Part shown: in pieces, positions 48,218 to 57,302 of the stretch | How the letters are laid out: each line of letters starts with the position of its first letter | Numbering within the stretch: position 1 is the first letter of the stretch | DNA from: Cupriavidus sp. UYMMa02A | Lineage (GTDB): Bacteria; Pseudomonadota; Gammaproteobacteria; Burkholderiales; Burkholderiaceae | Length of the DNA: 64,000 nucleotides | Assembly (NCBI GenBank): GCA_001725945.1 | Contig: LRMT01000281.1 | Location: 1-64,000 of the forward strand | Direction of reading: 5' to 3' | Notes under the pieces: generated by a model | The model's input: the letters and a program-made list of their open reading frames with translations, nothing else | Database searches by the model: none | Told to the model about the DNA's origin: nothing | Position numbers and translations under genes: made by a program

Positions 48218-48927
48218 GATTCGAGATAGCGGGCGCCAGCGCCATTGCGCACGCGGCCGTCAAAGCCATAGTGCCTGCCGACGACGAAGTCTTCGCCGGC
48301 ATCCGGTTGCACGAACACGCTGATACCGTCGACGTGCAGCGGTGTTTCCAGCAGCCTGCGGCAATCGGCGGACAGTCTCGCAAATGCCACGTCCACTTCG
48401 ACCGGTGCCAGCATGCCGGTCAGCGTGATATGGAACTTGAAGGTATCAAAGACATAGGGATAGCCCCAGGCTTCGAGCATCTGGCGCTGCGCGGCGGTAA
48501 GCTGTTCCGGCCTGCGACGGGCTACTTCTTGCGCCGTGGCCGGTGCACGGAACGGTTCGAACGCCTGCACGCACGCGTCGGCGAGCGCATGCATCTCGCG
48601 CGCGCCTGCCGTGTTCTCATCCAGACACCAGGCCAGGAAGCCTCGCAGCGAGCGCAGCAGCAGCGGTGCGTCGAACGCGGCGCGTCGCGTCGCGAACTCG
48701 CGGGCCGCGGCGTCAAGCGATCGCGCATCGGTACCCGTGGCCAGCCTGAATGGCGGCTTCAGCGTGGCATGCAGGCCGTAGTGCGCGGGCGCGTCGATCC
48801 ATGCCTGCGGGCGATCCGGGTGGGAAAGCGTGGCGCCCGTTTCGGCGTCGCGGCCGAGCCACTGGCCGCCGAACGTGCTGAATGGCTCGCCGGGCGCGAG
48901 ATAGATGGCGTAGCGATGTGCTTGCAT
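48214..48927 (-). CDS. DUF1045 phosphonate-operon protein (2H phosphoesterase-like)
   Basis: 237 aa, intact. Starts MQAHRYAIYLAPGEPF and carries two H-x-T-type motifs, HYGLHATLKPPF (residues about 49-60) and FKFHITLTGML near 165, as in 2H/LigT-type phosphoesterases. The DUF1045 family is found almost only in phn operons, often next to phnM and phnN. Its reaction is unproven; hydrolysis of a cyclic ribose phosphate intermediate (PhnP-like job) is a plausible guess, because no phnP was recognised here. Confidence 0.85.
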   Translation of the reverse strand: MQAHRYAIYLAPGEPFSTFGGQWLGRDAETGATLSHPDRPQAWIDAPAHYGLHATLKPPFRLATGTDARSLDAAAREFATRRAAFDAPLLLRSLRGFLAWCLDENTAGAREMHALADACVQAFEPFRAPATAQEVARRRPEQLTAAQRQMLEAWGYPYVFDTFKFHITLTGMLAPVEVDVAFARLSADCRRLLETPLHVDGISVFVQPDAGEDFVVGRHYGFDGRVRNGAGARYLES

Positions 48928-48929
48928 GA

Positions 48930-50143
48930 TCAGGCCGCCATGCTGTCGTTACGGGCAATCTTCGAATCTGGGATATCGATCACCGGCAGCGACATGGCTG
49001 CATGCTTGAGTTCGCCACCGACGATCGTGCCGATGACGCGCGGCAAGCCTGGCTGCCGGTCGTCAACCACGATCGCGTCGGCACGCAGGCCCGGCACCAG
49101 CGCACCACGGTCACGCAGGCCAGCGGCCCGCGCCGGGTTGCGCGAGACCAGCTTCCATGCGCCTGCCAGGTCCACCACGCCGAGCTGCGCGAGCTTGAAC
49201 GCGGCCTGCAGCGGCGCAGGATAGTAGTAGTCGGACGCAGCACCGTGCACAGGCCGGCCGACACCATTTCCGTGGCATTCGGGCGCCGGTGTGGCTGGTG
49301 CCGCGCATCACATTGGCGCGCCGAACACGACGTCGTCGCCAAGCTGGCGGGCCGCGCGTGCGGTTTCCACCGTCAGCGGGAACTCCGCGATGCGGCAACC
49401 CTGCCGGTGGTAGTGCTGGCGCGTGGCCAGGTCGGGGTCATCGTGCGACGCAACCGGCAGGCCGGCGGCACGCGCAGCCGCGATCAGGCGGGACATCGCC
49501 GCGGGCACTTCGTGCGCATGCCGGCTGGCCGCGCGCAACCGCGTGCGGAAGGTCTCAGCGTCGCACTCGGCGCGCTCCGCGTACTGCAGCACCTTGCGTT
49601 CGTCGGTGATGCGGCGTGCCATGGTCGGCAGGTGATCGTTGATCGCCAGCAGGCCGACGTGCCCCGCTTCCATCCATGCGAGCGCCGTATCCACGCCTTC
49701 CAGATGGTACGTCTCGAAGCGCAGGTGCACCATGTGCGAGGCGCCAAGCACCGCCTGGAGCTGGTCCAGCGCTTCGAACATCCGCAAGGCGTAGGCCTCT
49801 CCGCGCAGGCCGCCTTCCCACGACAGCGTCACGCCGTGGAACTCGGTGGTGATGCCATGCGCGAGAAGCTGGCGGTCCACGTCGAGCAGCGCGCCCGTAT
49901 AGGGAAAGCTCACGCCTGGCCGCGGCATCACGGCGCGCTCGAAAGCATCGCCATGGATATCGACGATGCCAGGCAGCACCAGCAGGTCGCCAGCATCGAG
50001 GCATGGCCCCGCCTGCGGCACCTGTTGCGCCACGCAACCGTCCTGGAACCCCAGCGTGGCCGGGCCGATGCCGCCGGTGCCCAGCACGCGGCGGCTGTGA
50101 TCCCCGCGAGCGGGGCCGAAGTAGCTTGGCTAGTGATCTGCAT
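48930..50143 (-). CDS. Second PhnM-type triphosphate diphosphatase, frame breaks
   Basis: About 405 aa when repaired. Amidohydrolase fold: PGIVDIHGDAFERAVMPRPG is the metal site, with GVTLSWEGGLRG, DHLPTMARRI, LPVASHDDPD and, after breaks near 49310 and 49250, MVSAGLCTVLASDYYYPAPL. An early break near 50109 separates LAG from DHSRRVLGTGG. PhnM hydrolyses ribose 1-methylphosphonate 5-triphosphate to the monophosphate. A full phnM sits at 55912, so this is a divergent paralogue in a separate operon behind phnF. It may handle a different alkyl or act as a backup. Confidence 0.8.
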
Positions 50144-50237
50144 GGATAACAAGTTAACGCAGGTACGTGACAGCCAGATGTCTAGACCAATGCTGCGCGG
50201 CGCTTTCGGCCTGGCCTGTCATGGCGTCTTCACAAAT

Positions 50238-50972
50238 CTACTCATTGTCGGAGACAGTGAGCTGCACCCAGTCTCCGGCAAATCGGGTCATGCTGTATTG
50301 CAGCGGCGCGCCGTCTATATCGACGTTCAGCGCCTCCACTTGCAGCACGGGGCGTGTCTTGGGCTGGTTCAGCAGGCGCGCGACCGGCGCGCTCGGCATC
50401 GATGCGGTGATGCGCGACCACTTGCGCGTGTAGTCGGCAATCCCGAACTGCGCCAGCGCGCGCGAGATCGACAGCCGTTCGCGGATCGCTTCGCCCAGGT
50501 CTGGAAAACGCTTGCTGTCGAAGTAGTGCTCGGCCACGTCGATGGTGCGGTCTTCGGCCTTGCCGATCATCTGGATGTGCAGGATTTCCGCCGTGCGCGG
50601 CAGGCCAAGGTGCTTCGCGACTTCAGGCGCCCGCAGAACGTGGCTGTCCAGGATCTCGATATGGCCGCGCATCCCCTGCGCGGCCAGGTTCTGCGAAAAG
50701 CGCGTGCGGCGCCCGATCGCATAGTCGATCGCGTGTTCCTGGACGAAGGTCCCGCGCCCCTGCTCGATCCGCACCAGTCCGTTCAGTTCCAGCTCGCCCA
50801 TGGCGCGGCGGATGGTGTGGCGATTGACCGCAAACCGGCTCGCCAGCTCCGGCTCGGGCGGCAGTTGCTCACCGGGACCATAGAGCTTGTTGCGGATATC
50901 CTGCGCCAGCGCCTCGCCAATCTGGCGCCATACCGCCACGCCGGAACCCCGTTCGACTTCTCGATCAGACAT
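50238..50972 (-). CDS. phnF: Phosphonate operon GntR/HutC regulator
   Basis: About 244 aa, intact. Winged helix: EQLPPEPELASRFAVNRHTI and RRAMGELELNGLVRIEQGRG. UTRA effector domain: LGLPRTAEILHIQMIGKAED and LNQPKTRPVLQVEALNVDID. Start ATG at 50972 (MSDREVERGSG) preferred over the upstream frame start. It is divergent from phnG; a GTATAGAC-containing repeat at 51206 matches the PhnF-type operator core. It is the first gene of the phnF, phnM-like, DUF1045, phnN run. Confidence 0.88.
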   Translation of the reverse strand: MSDREVERGSGVAVWRQIGEALAQDIRNKLYGPGEQLPPEPELASRFAVNRHTIRRAMGELELNGLVRIEQGRGTFVQEHAIDYAIGRRTRFSQNLAAQGMRGHIEILDSHVLRAPEVAKHLGLPRTAEILHIQMIGKAEDRTIDVAEHYFDSKRFPDLGEAIRERLSISRALAQFGIADYTRKWSRITASMPSAPVARLLNQPKTRPVLQVEALNVDIDGAPLQYSMTRFAGDWVQLTVSDNE

Positions 50973-51143
50973 CTTCTTGCCTTGCTTAGTCTTGGCTTGC
51001 CTTTTGTCATCAAGCATTCACCGGACCGGATTCCACTGTAGGGCATGCATTCGCCTGCCTGTATTTCTGTGGTGATCCGGTCCGTACCCGTGATTGTGCC
51101 TCAGTCCCGGCGCCTGGCGTTCGGGTCCGAGCATTGGCCGGGA

Positions 51144-51161
51144 CCGTCATGAAAACTTCAT
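51144..51161 (+). promoter_or_regulatory. Candidate Pho box upstream of phnG
   Basis: CCGTCATGAAAACTTCAT: half-sites CCGTCAT and ACTTCAT with a 4-bp spacer, resembling the PhoB consensus but weaker than the one before phnC. It lies 69 bp before the phnG start. Confidence 0.4.
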
Positions 51162-51205
51162 GCCAGTGTGTTCTAGTGTCGCCGTGCGATACTGCTAACA
51201 TCTAA

Positions 51206-51220
51206 ACGTATAGACGTATA
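51206..51220. promoter_or_regulatory. Candidate PhnF operator upstream of phnG
   Basis: ACGTATAGACGTATA, a direct repeat of ACGTATA around the core GTATAGAC (51208-51215). The core equals the centre of the known mycobacterial PhnF site TGGTATAGACCA. Located 10 bp before the phnG start, so bound PhnF would block transcription or overlap the ribosome site. Confidence 0.55.
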
Positions 51221-51229
51221 GGGGTGACG

Positions 51230-51714
51230 ATGCAAGAACATACCACAGCGGATGCCAGCGCAGCCCGCGCCGCGTGGCTGCGGATCCTGGCGCTGGCGCA
51301 GCCGGACGCGCTCGATGCGGCCTACGCGCGACTTTCCGGCATGGGCGCCTTGCCCGCCTACCGTCTGCTGCGCAAGCCGGAAGCCGGCATGGCGATGGTG
51401 CGCGGCCGCGCCGGAGGCACCGGCGCACAGTTCAATCTCGGCGAAATCACGGTGACGCGCTGCGCGGTCGTGCTGGAGGACGGTCCAGCCGGCAGCATCG
51501 CGGGTGTTGGCTACGTGCAGGGCCGCGGCACGCGCCATGCCGAACAGGCCGCCGTGCTGGACGCCCTGCTCCAGCGCGCCGACTGGCACCAGCGCGTGCA
51601 CGACACAGTGCTGGCACCGCTGACGCAGGCCCACGCCGAACGCGCGGCCAGCCGCGCGGGCGTGCCGCACAGACGCGCGTGGAGTTTTTCACCATGGTTC
51701 GCGGAGAAGACTGA
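51230..51714 (+). CDS. phnG: C-P lyase core subunit PhnG, one frame break
   Basis: About 161 aa when repaired. Subunit of the PhnGHIJK complex that attaches the phosphonate to ribose (with PhnI/PhnL). Family features: RAAWLRILALAQPDAL, the strand block FNLGEITVTRCAV and GYVQGRGTRHAEQAAVLDAL. The frame breaks near 51665, and the correct end VEFFTMVRGED matches the conserved C-terminus. A GGGG tract precedes the ATG. Confidence 0.9.
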
Positions 51715-51715
51715 C

Positions 51716-52335
51716 ATGCAAACGCTTCAATCCACCACCATCGCTGCCGCGAGCGCATCGCTGCTGCCCGGCTTCGACAATCCGGTCGAAGACGCCCAGC
51801 AGGTGTTCCGCGCCACGCTCGATGCCATGGCTCGTCCCGGCACCGTGCAGTCTCTGCCTGTCGCCAGCGGCGTGCCGGAAGGTTTTCGCCGGCGCTGGCC
51901 GCACTGCTGCTGACGCTCGCGGACGCCGACACGCCGGTCTGGCTGCCCGCCAGCGTACCCGCCGCCGCGCGCGCGTTCCTGCGTTTCCACTGCGGCTGCC
52001 CGCTGGTGGACGACGTTGGCGCGGCCACCTTCGTCTGCGTGCCCGCGGGCCACGCGCAACCGCCGCTGGCTGCATGCGCACAGGGCGAGCCCGCCTATCC
52101 CGACCGCTCCGCAACGCTGATCGTCGAAATGCAATCGATCGCCGATGGCGAAGCGCTGACGCTACGTGGCCCCGGCATCGAGACCACGCACACATTGCGC
52201 GTGAGCGGCCTGCCCGAAGGCTTCCGCGCGGACTGGCGCGCCAACCATGCCGCGTTTCCGCTTGGCGTCGATCTGCTGCTGACGAGCGGCGAGCAATTCT
52301 GCGCGCTGGCGCGCACCACGCAGCTGGAGAACTGA
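51716..52335 (+). CDS. phnH: C-P lyase core subunit PhnH, one frame break
   Basis: About 207 aa when repaired. N-terminal LLPGFDNPVEDAQQVFRATL and DAMARPGTVQSLPV are hallmark PhnH sequences. The frame breaks near 51885 and resumes ALLLTLADADTPVWLPA; YPDRSATLIVEMQSI and PLGVDLLLTSGEQFCAL lie in the C-terminal half. PhnH is the structural dimer core of the complex. It starts 1 nt after the phnG stop. Confidence 0.9.
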
Positions 52336-52336
52336 C

Positions 52337-53486
52337 ATGTACGTAGCCGTCAAAGGGGGCGAGCGCGCCATCCTCAATTCCTACCAGATGCTCGATGCTT
52401 ACCGCCGCGGCGACACCTCGGTGCCCGAGCTGACGCTCGCCCAGATCCGCGAGCAGATGCCGCTTGCGGTCTCGCGCGTCATGGCCGAGGGTTCGCTGTA
52501 TGACCCGAACCTGGCCGCACTGGCGCTCAAGCAGGCCGCGGGCGACCAGATCGAAGCGATCTTCCTGCTGCGCGCCTATCGCACCACGCTGCCGCGCTTC
52601 GGCTACACCGTGCCGGTCGACACCGGCAGGATGCGCCTCGAGCGCCGGATCTCGTCGACCTTCAAGGATGTCCCGGGCGGTCAGGTACTCGGCCCGACCT
52701 ACGACTACACGCAGCGCCTGCTGGATTTCTCGCTTGAAGCCGAACGCGACCCGGCTGTGCTTGCACCGTCATCGGAGCCGCTGGCGACTGATATGCCACG
52801 TGTGACCGCCCTGCTTGAGGCCGACGAACTGGTCGAGGCCGACGCCATTCCCCCGTGACCCGGCCCGCCGGACCTGACCCGCGAACCGCTGACACTGCCG
52901 GCCGGCCGCGCCGCGCGCCTGCAGAACCTGGCGCGTGGGGACGAAGGTTTCCTGCTGTCGATGGGCTACTCCACGCAGCGCGGCTACGGCAACTCGCACC
53001 CGTTCGCGGCCGAGATCCGCTACGGCACGGCCGAAGTCGAGCTGTTCGTCGAGGAACTGGGTTTGCGGTCACCATCGGCGAGGTCGAGCTGACCGAATGC
53101 CAGATGGTCAGCCAGTTCACCGGCAACGCCAGCGAGGCACCGCGCTTCACGCGCGGCTACGGGCTGGTGTTCGGCTACGGCGAACGCAAGGCCATGTCGA
53201 TGGCGCTGGCTGACCGCGCCATGCGCGCGGCCGAGCTTGGCGAAGCCGCCGACGCCCCCGCCAATGACGTGGAGTTCATGCTCTATCACAGCGACACGTC
53301 GAGGCCTCGGGCTTCGTCCAGCACCTGAAGCTGCCCCATTACGTGGACTTCCAGGCCAACCTGGAACTGCTGCGCCGCCTGCGCGCCGAGCAGGACGCGG
53401 CCCGGCCTGAAGCTGCATCCGCCGCATCCACAGCCTCCGCGGCCACCGCACCCAACACCCAGCCTCAAGAGGAGACGCTGGCATGA
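52337..53486 (+). CDS. phnI: C-P lyase subunit PhnI, three frame breaks
   Basis: About 384 aa when repaired. PhnI is the nucleosidase-like subunit that exchanges adenine for phosphonate on ATP, helped by PhnG, PhnH and PhnL. Seen: MYVAVKGGERAILNSYQML, LAALALKQAAGDQIEAIFLL, the fragment FLLSMGYSTQRGYGNSHPF and MVSQFTGNASEAPRF, then LKLPHYVDFQANLELL. Breaks near 52855, 53062 and 53300. Its TGA overlaps the phnJ ATG (ATGA). Order and coupling match other phn operons. Confidence 0.88.
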
Positions 53487-54376
53487 GTCAGACCAACGCT
53501 ACCACCGCACCGGCCGCCGTGGCCCGCGACGACCACTACAACTTCGGCTACCTCGATGAATCGACCAAGCGCATGCTGCGCCGCGCGCTGCTGAAGGCCG
53601 TGGCGATTCCCGGCTACCAGGTCCCGTTCGGCAGCCGCGAAATGCCGCTGCCCTATGGCTGGGGCACGGGCGGCATCCAGGTCACGGCCGCCATCATCGG
53701 CACGCAGGACGTGCTCAAGGTGATCGACCAGGGTTCGGATGACACCACCAACGCGATCAATATCCGCCGCTTCTTCGGCCGCGTGACCGGCGTGAAGACG
53801 ACCGAGCGCACCGCCGAGGCGAGCATCATCCAGACGCGCCACCGTATTCCGGAATCGCCGCTGCGCGCCGGGCAGGTGATGGTGTTCCAGGTGCCGATTC
53901 CCGAACCGTTGCGCTGGCTGGAGCCGAGCGAGCGCGAAACGCGCACCATGCACGCGCTCGCCGAATATGGTTCCATGCATGTCAAGCTGTATGAAGACAT
54001 CGCCCATCACGGCCATATCGCCACGACCTACGACTATCCCGTGATCGTCAACCAGCGCTACATGATGCGGCCGTCGCCGATTCCCAAGTTCGACAACCCG
54101 AAGCTGGATTGCAGCCCCGCGCTGATGCTGTTCGCGCCGGCGCGAGAAGCGCGTCTATGCGGTGCCGCCGTACACCTCGGTGAAGAGCTCGATTTCGTCG
54201 ACCACCCGTTCACCGTCGAGAAGTGGAACAGCTGCTGCGCCCAGTGCGGCGCGACGGACAGCTTCCTCGACGAGATCATTACTGACGATGCCGGCACACG
54301 CATGTTCGTGTGCTCCGACACCGAGTACTGCGCCGACCGTGTCGCCGCCCAGCAAGCCGAGGGAGCCGCACAATGA
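53483..54376 (+). CDS. phnJ: C-P lyase radical SAM subunit PhnJ
   Basis: 297 aa. Breaks the C-P bond of ribose-bound phosphonate with S-adenosylmethionine and a [4Fe-4S] cluster. N-terminal YNFGYLDESTKRMLRRALLK, PYGWGTGGIQVTAAIIG and HHGHIATTYDYPVI are conserved. The cysteine region reads CCAQCGATDSF and MFVCSDTEYC. Between about 54140 and 54185 the frame slips and recovers, so AREARLCGAAVHLG replaces the expected REKRVYAVPPYTSVKS. This matches two missing bases at the start and one at the end of that stretch. Confidence 0.92.
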   Translation: MSQTNATTAPAAVARDDHYNFGYLDESTKRMLRRALLKAVAIPGYQVPFGSREMPLPYGWGTGGIQVTAAIIGTQDVLKVIDQGSDDTTNAINIRRFFGRVTGVKTTERTAEASIIQTRHRIPESPLRAGQVMVFQVPIPEPLRWLEPSERETRTMHALAEYGSMHVKLYEDIAHHGHIATTYDYPVIVNQRYMMRPSPIPKFDNPKLDCSPALMLFAPAREARLCGAAVHLGEELDFVDHPFTVEKWNSCCAQCGATDSFLDEIITDDAGTRMFVCSDTEYCADRVAAQQAEGAAQ

Positions 54377-55149
54377 GCGCCACGCCACTGCTTTCCGTCC
54401 GCAACCTCACGCGCACCTGGGATGGCGTTCACGGCTGTCATGATGTCAGCTTCGATCTCTACCCCGGCGAAGTGCTGTGCGTGGTCGGCGAATCCGGCTC
54501 CGGCAAGAGCACGCTGCTGCAGGCGCTGTCGATGCAGGCCCCGCCGCAGCGCGGCAACGTCAGCTACGACATGCGCGAAAGCGGCCTGACCGACCTGGCT
54601 ACGCTGTCGAGCGCGCGCATGCGCCTGCTCGCGCGCACCGACTGGGGCTTCGTGCGCCAGCATGCGCGTGACGGCCTGCGCATGCAGGTCAGCGCCGGCG
54701 CCAATATCGCCGAACGGCTGATGGCCGTCGGCGAGCGCCACTACGGCGACCTGCGCGAGATTGCCGGCGCGTGGCTGGAGAAGATGGAGATCGACCTGGC
54801 CCGCCTGGACGACGTGCCGTCCACGTTCTCTGGCGGCATGCAGCAGCGTCTTCAGATCGCGCGCAATCTCGTCACGCATCCGCGGCTGGTCTTCATGGAC
54901 GAGCCGACAGCCTCGCTCGACGTCTCGGTGCAGGCGCGCCTGCTTGACCTGCTGCGCCGGCTGGTGACCGATCTTGACCTTGCCGCCATCCTGGTCACGC
55001 ATGACCTGGCCGTGGCCCGCCTGCTCGCGCATCGCACGCTGGTGATGCAAGGCGGCCGCGTGGTCGAGCAAGGGCTGACCGACCAGATTCTCGACGACCC
55101 GCAGCATCCGTACACGCAACTGCTGGTTTCGTCCATCCTGCAAGGCTGA
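54373..55149 (+). CDS. phnK: C-P lyase ATP-binding subunit PhnK
   Basis: 258 aa, intact. ABC-type ATPase docked on the core complex. Walker A VVGESGSGKSTLLQAL (residues about 36-51), the PhnK-typical FVRQHARDGLRMQVSAGANI, signature TFSGGMQQRLQIARNL, Walker B LVFMDEPTASLDVS and the H-loop LVTHDLAVA. The ATG overlaps the phnJ stop by 4 nt. Confidence 0.92.
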   Translation: MSATPLLSVRNLTRTWDGVHGCHDVSFDLYPGEVLCVVGESGSGKSTLLQALSMQAPPQRGNVSYDMRESGLTDLATLSSARMRLLARTDWGFVRQHARDGLRMQVSAGANIAERLMAVGERHYGDLREIAGAWLEKMEIDLARLDDVPSTFSGGMQQRLQIARNLVTHPRLVFMDEPTASLDVSVQARLLDLLRRLVTDLDLAAILVTHDLAVARLLAHRTLVMQGGRVVEQGLTDQILDDPQHPYTQLLVSSILQG

Positions 55150-55151
55150 CC

Positions 55152-55880
55152 ATGACACAAGCCGAACCCAAGCAAACCATGATCGAGGTCCGTGGCCTCG
55201 GCAAGATGTTCACGCTGCACAACCAGGGCGGCATCCGGCTACCCGTGCTGCGCGCGATCGACTTCGACGCGGCCGGTGGCGAATGCCTGGTCCTGTCGGG
55301 CCCGTCCGGCACCGGCAAGAGCACGCTGCTGCGCTGCCTGTACGGCAACTACCTGGCCACCGAGGGAACCATCCGCCTGCGCGATACCACGGCGCAGGAC
55401 GCGCCCTGGGTGACGCTCAGCCATGCGCCCGAGCAGGTCATCCTGAAGCTGCGCCGCGACCTGATCGGCTATGTCAGCCAGTTCCTGCGCGCGATTCCGC
55501 GCGTGTCCGCACTCGATGTCGTGGCCGACCCGCTGCAGCAGCGCGGCGCCAGCCACGAGGAAGCCCGCGCCCGCGCCGCCACGCTGCTGGAACGCCTGAA
55601 CGTACCGCGCCGGCTGTGGGATCTGCCGCCGGCCACGTTCTCGGGCGGCGAGCAGCAGCGCGTGAATATTGCGCGCGGCCTGATCGGCGGGCATCCAATC
55701 CTGTTGCTCGACGAGCCGACCGCGTCGCTGGACGCCGACAACCGCGCCGTCGTGGTGGCGCTGATCCGCGAAGCGCTGGCCGAAGGGCGCTGCCTGATCG
55801 GCATCTTCCATGACGACGCCGTGCGCGAAGCCGTCGCCACGCGCCTGCTGCCGCTGCAACCCGCCACGGCCATTGCCTGA
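55152..55880 (+). CDS. phnL: C-P lyase ATP-binding subunit PhnL
   Basis: 242 aa, intact. ABC-type ATPase needed for phosphonate activation with PhnI. Walker A LSGPSGTGKSTLLRCLYGNY, the PhnL-typical HAPEQVILKLRRDLIGYVSQ, signature TFSGGEQQRVNIARGL, Walker B ILLLDEPTASLDAD and H-loop GIFHDDAVRE. It begins 2 nt after the phnK stop. Confidence 0.92.
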   Translation: MTQAEPKQTMIEVRGLGKMFTLHNQGGIRLPVLRAIDFDAAGGECLVLSGPSGTGKSTLLRCLYGNYLATEGTIRLRDTTAQDAPWVTLSHAPEQVILKLRRDLIGYVSQFLRAIPRVSALDVVADPLQQRGASHEEARARAATLLERLNVPRRLWDLPPATFSGGEQQRVNIARGLIGGHPILLLDEPTASLDADNRAVVVALIREALAEGRCLIGIFHDDAVREAVATRLLPLQPATAIA

Positions 55881-55911
55881 ACGCCCTGCCCTACAGATAC
55901 TGGAACCGGAA

Positions 55912-57128
55912 ATGTCTTCCACCTACCTGACGCACGCCACCCTGGTGCTGCCTGACCGCGTGCTGTCCGATAGCGCGCTGCTGATCGAGAACGGCCATAT
56001 TGCCGCGATCGAGCCGGCGTCGCATGCCGTGCCATCTTCGGCACAGGTCATCGACCTGCGCGGCCACACCGTGATGCCCGGGCTGATCGACGTCCATTCC
56101 GACGCCATCGAAAAGGAAGCCGAACCGCGCGCCGGCGTGATGTTCCCGCTGGATTTCGCCGTGGCCCAAGTGGACCGCCGCAACGCCGCGGCCGGTATCA
56201 CCACGCCGTACCACGCCCTGTCGTTCGCCAGCAATCAGTTCGGCGTGCGCAACAACGAAACCGCATCCACGCTGGTGCGCACCGTGGCCGCCTACCGCAA
56301 CCACAGCCTCGTCGACAACCGCATCCACTGCCGCTATGAGGTAACGGACGCCTCCGCCGTGCCGGTGCTCGAAGCGCTGATGGCCGAAGGCGTGGTCGAC
56401 CTGCTTTCGGTCATGGACCACTCGCCCGGACAGGGCCAGTTCAAGACGCTCGATGCCTACCTGTCGTACATGATGGGCAACCACGGCATGAGCCGCGAAG
56501 AGGCGGTCGATGCAGCCAAGAAGAAGACCGCGCAGATCGAAGGCGCGCATGAGCGCGTGCAGCGCCTGCTGGCCCAAGCCCACCGCCTGCAGATCCCGAC
56601 CGCGAGCCACGACGACGATTCGCCGCAGCGCATCGCCGCCATGCACACGCTCGGCGTGCGCATGAGCGAGTTCCCGATCAATGTGGAGACCGCGCAGTCA
56701 GCGGCCGATCACGCGCTGCCGACCATCCTCGGTGCGCCCAACGTGCTGCGCGGCAAGAGCCAGAGCGGCTCGATGCGTGCGATCGACGCCATCCACGCAG
56801 CGTCGGCCATATCCTGTGCTCGGACTACCAGCCGTCGACGCTGATCGCAGCCGCTTTCGCCGCAGCCCGGCAGGCGGAGCTGCCGCTCAATGAAGCGCTT
56901 GCGCTGGTCACGGCCAATCCCGCCGACGCATGCCTGCTGAGCGATCGTGGCAGGCTGGTGCCCGGTGCGCGCGCCGATGTGATCGCGGTGACCGCCGTCG
57001 CCGGACAACCGCTGGTGACGCATACCTGGTGCGGGGGACGGCTGGTGTTCTCGGCCGGCTACCCGGTCGTGCAGCACGTCCGGGCCCAGGCACCGGTAGC
57101 CGAAGTGCCGGTGCGCGAGGTGGCGTGA
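55912..57128 (+). CDS. phnM: Ribose 1-methylphosphonate 5-triphosphate diphosphatase, one frame break
   Basis: About 406 aa when repaired. Removes pyrophosphate from the PhnI product before PhnJ acts. Metal site PGLIDVHSDAIEKEAEPRAG, then FASNQFGVRNNETASTLVRT, SVMDHSPGQGQFKTLDAYLS, IPTASHDDDSPQRIAAM and, after a break near 56810, HILCSDYQPSTLIAAAF. It is the last gene of the phnG-M operon and the canonical PhnM; compare the paralogue at 48930. Confidence 0.9.
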
Positions 57129-57250
57129 CATGACGTGAGGTGGCTGCCTCCCATGTCTTGGCAGTCAGCCGCATCGCCAGGCACTCGGCGACACCCTCCG
57201 GCTGCTGCCGGGCCATGCGAGCACGCTGGCGCGTGCAGGCGGGACTTCCC

Positions 57251-57302
57251 GGCGTTCCGGCGTTCCGGCGTGGCATTCCGGCATTCCGGCATTCCGGCAT
57301 TC
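57251..57302 (+). repeat. 8-bp tandem repeat at the end of the Bug gene
   Basis: Two GGCGTTCC units, a 5-bp interruption and then four GGCATTCC units, the last incomplete and overlapping the Bug stop codon at 57301. It lies in the convergent interval after phnM, which has no clear hairpin terminator. Confidence 0.85.

Noticed and set aside
49002..51041. 679-codon open frame on plus across the phnM-like and phnF genes
   Set aside because: It is antisense to two recognised genes, has a His/Arg/Gln-rich composition typical of high-GC shadow frames and no family motif.
57251..57302. Possible CRISPR-like array
   Set aside because: Units are only 8 bp and contiguous, without spacers or cas genes; a simple tandem repeat.
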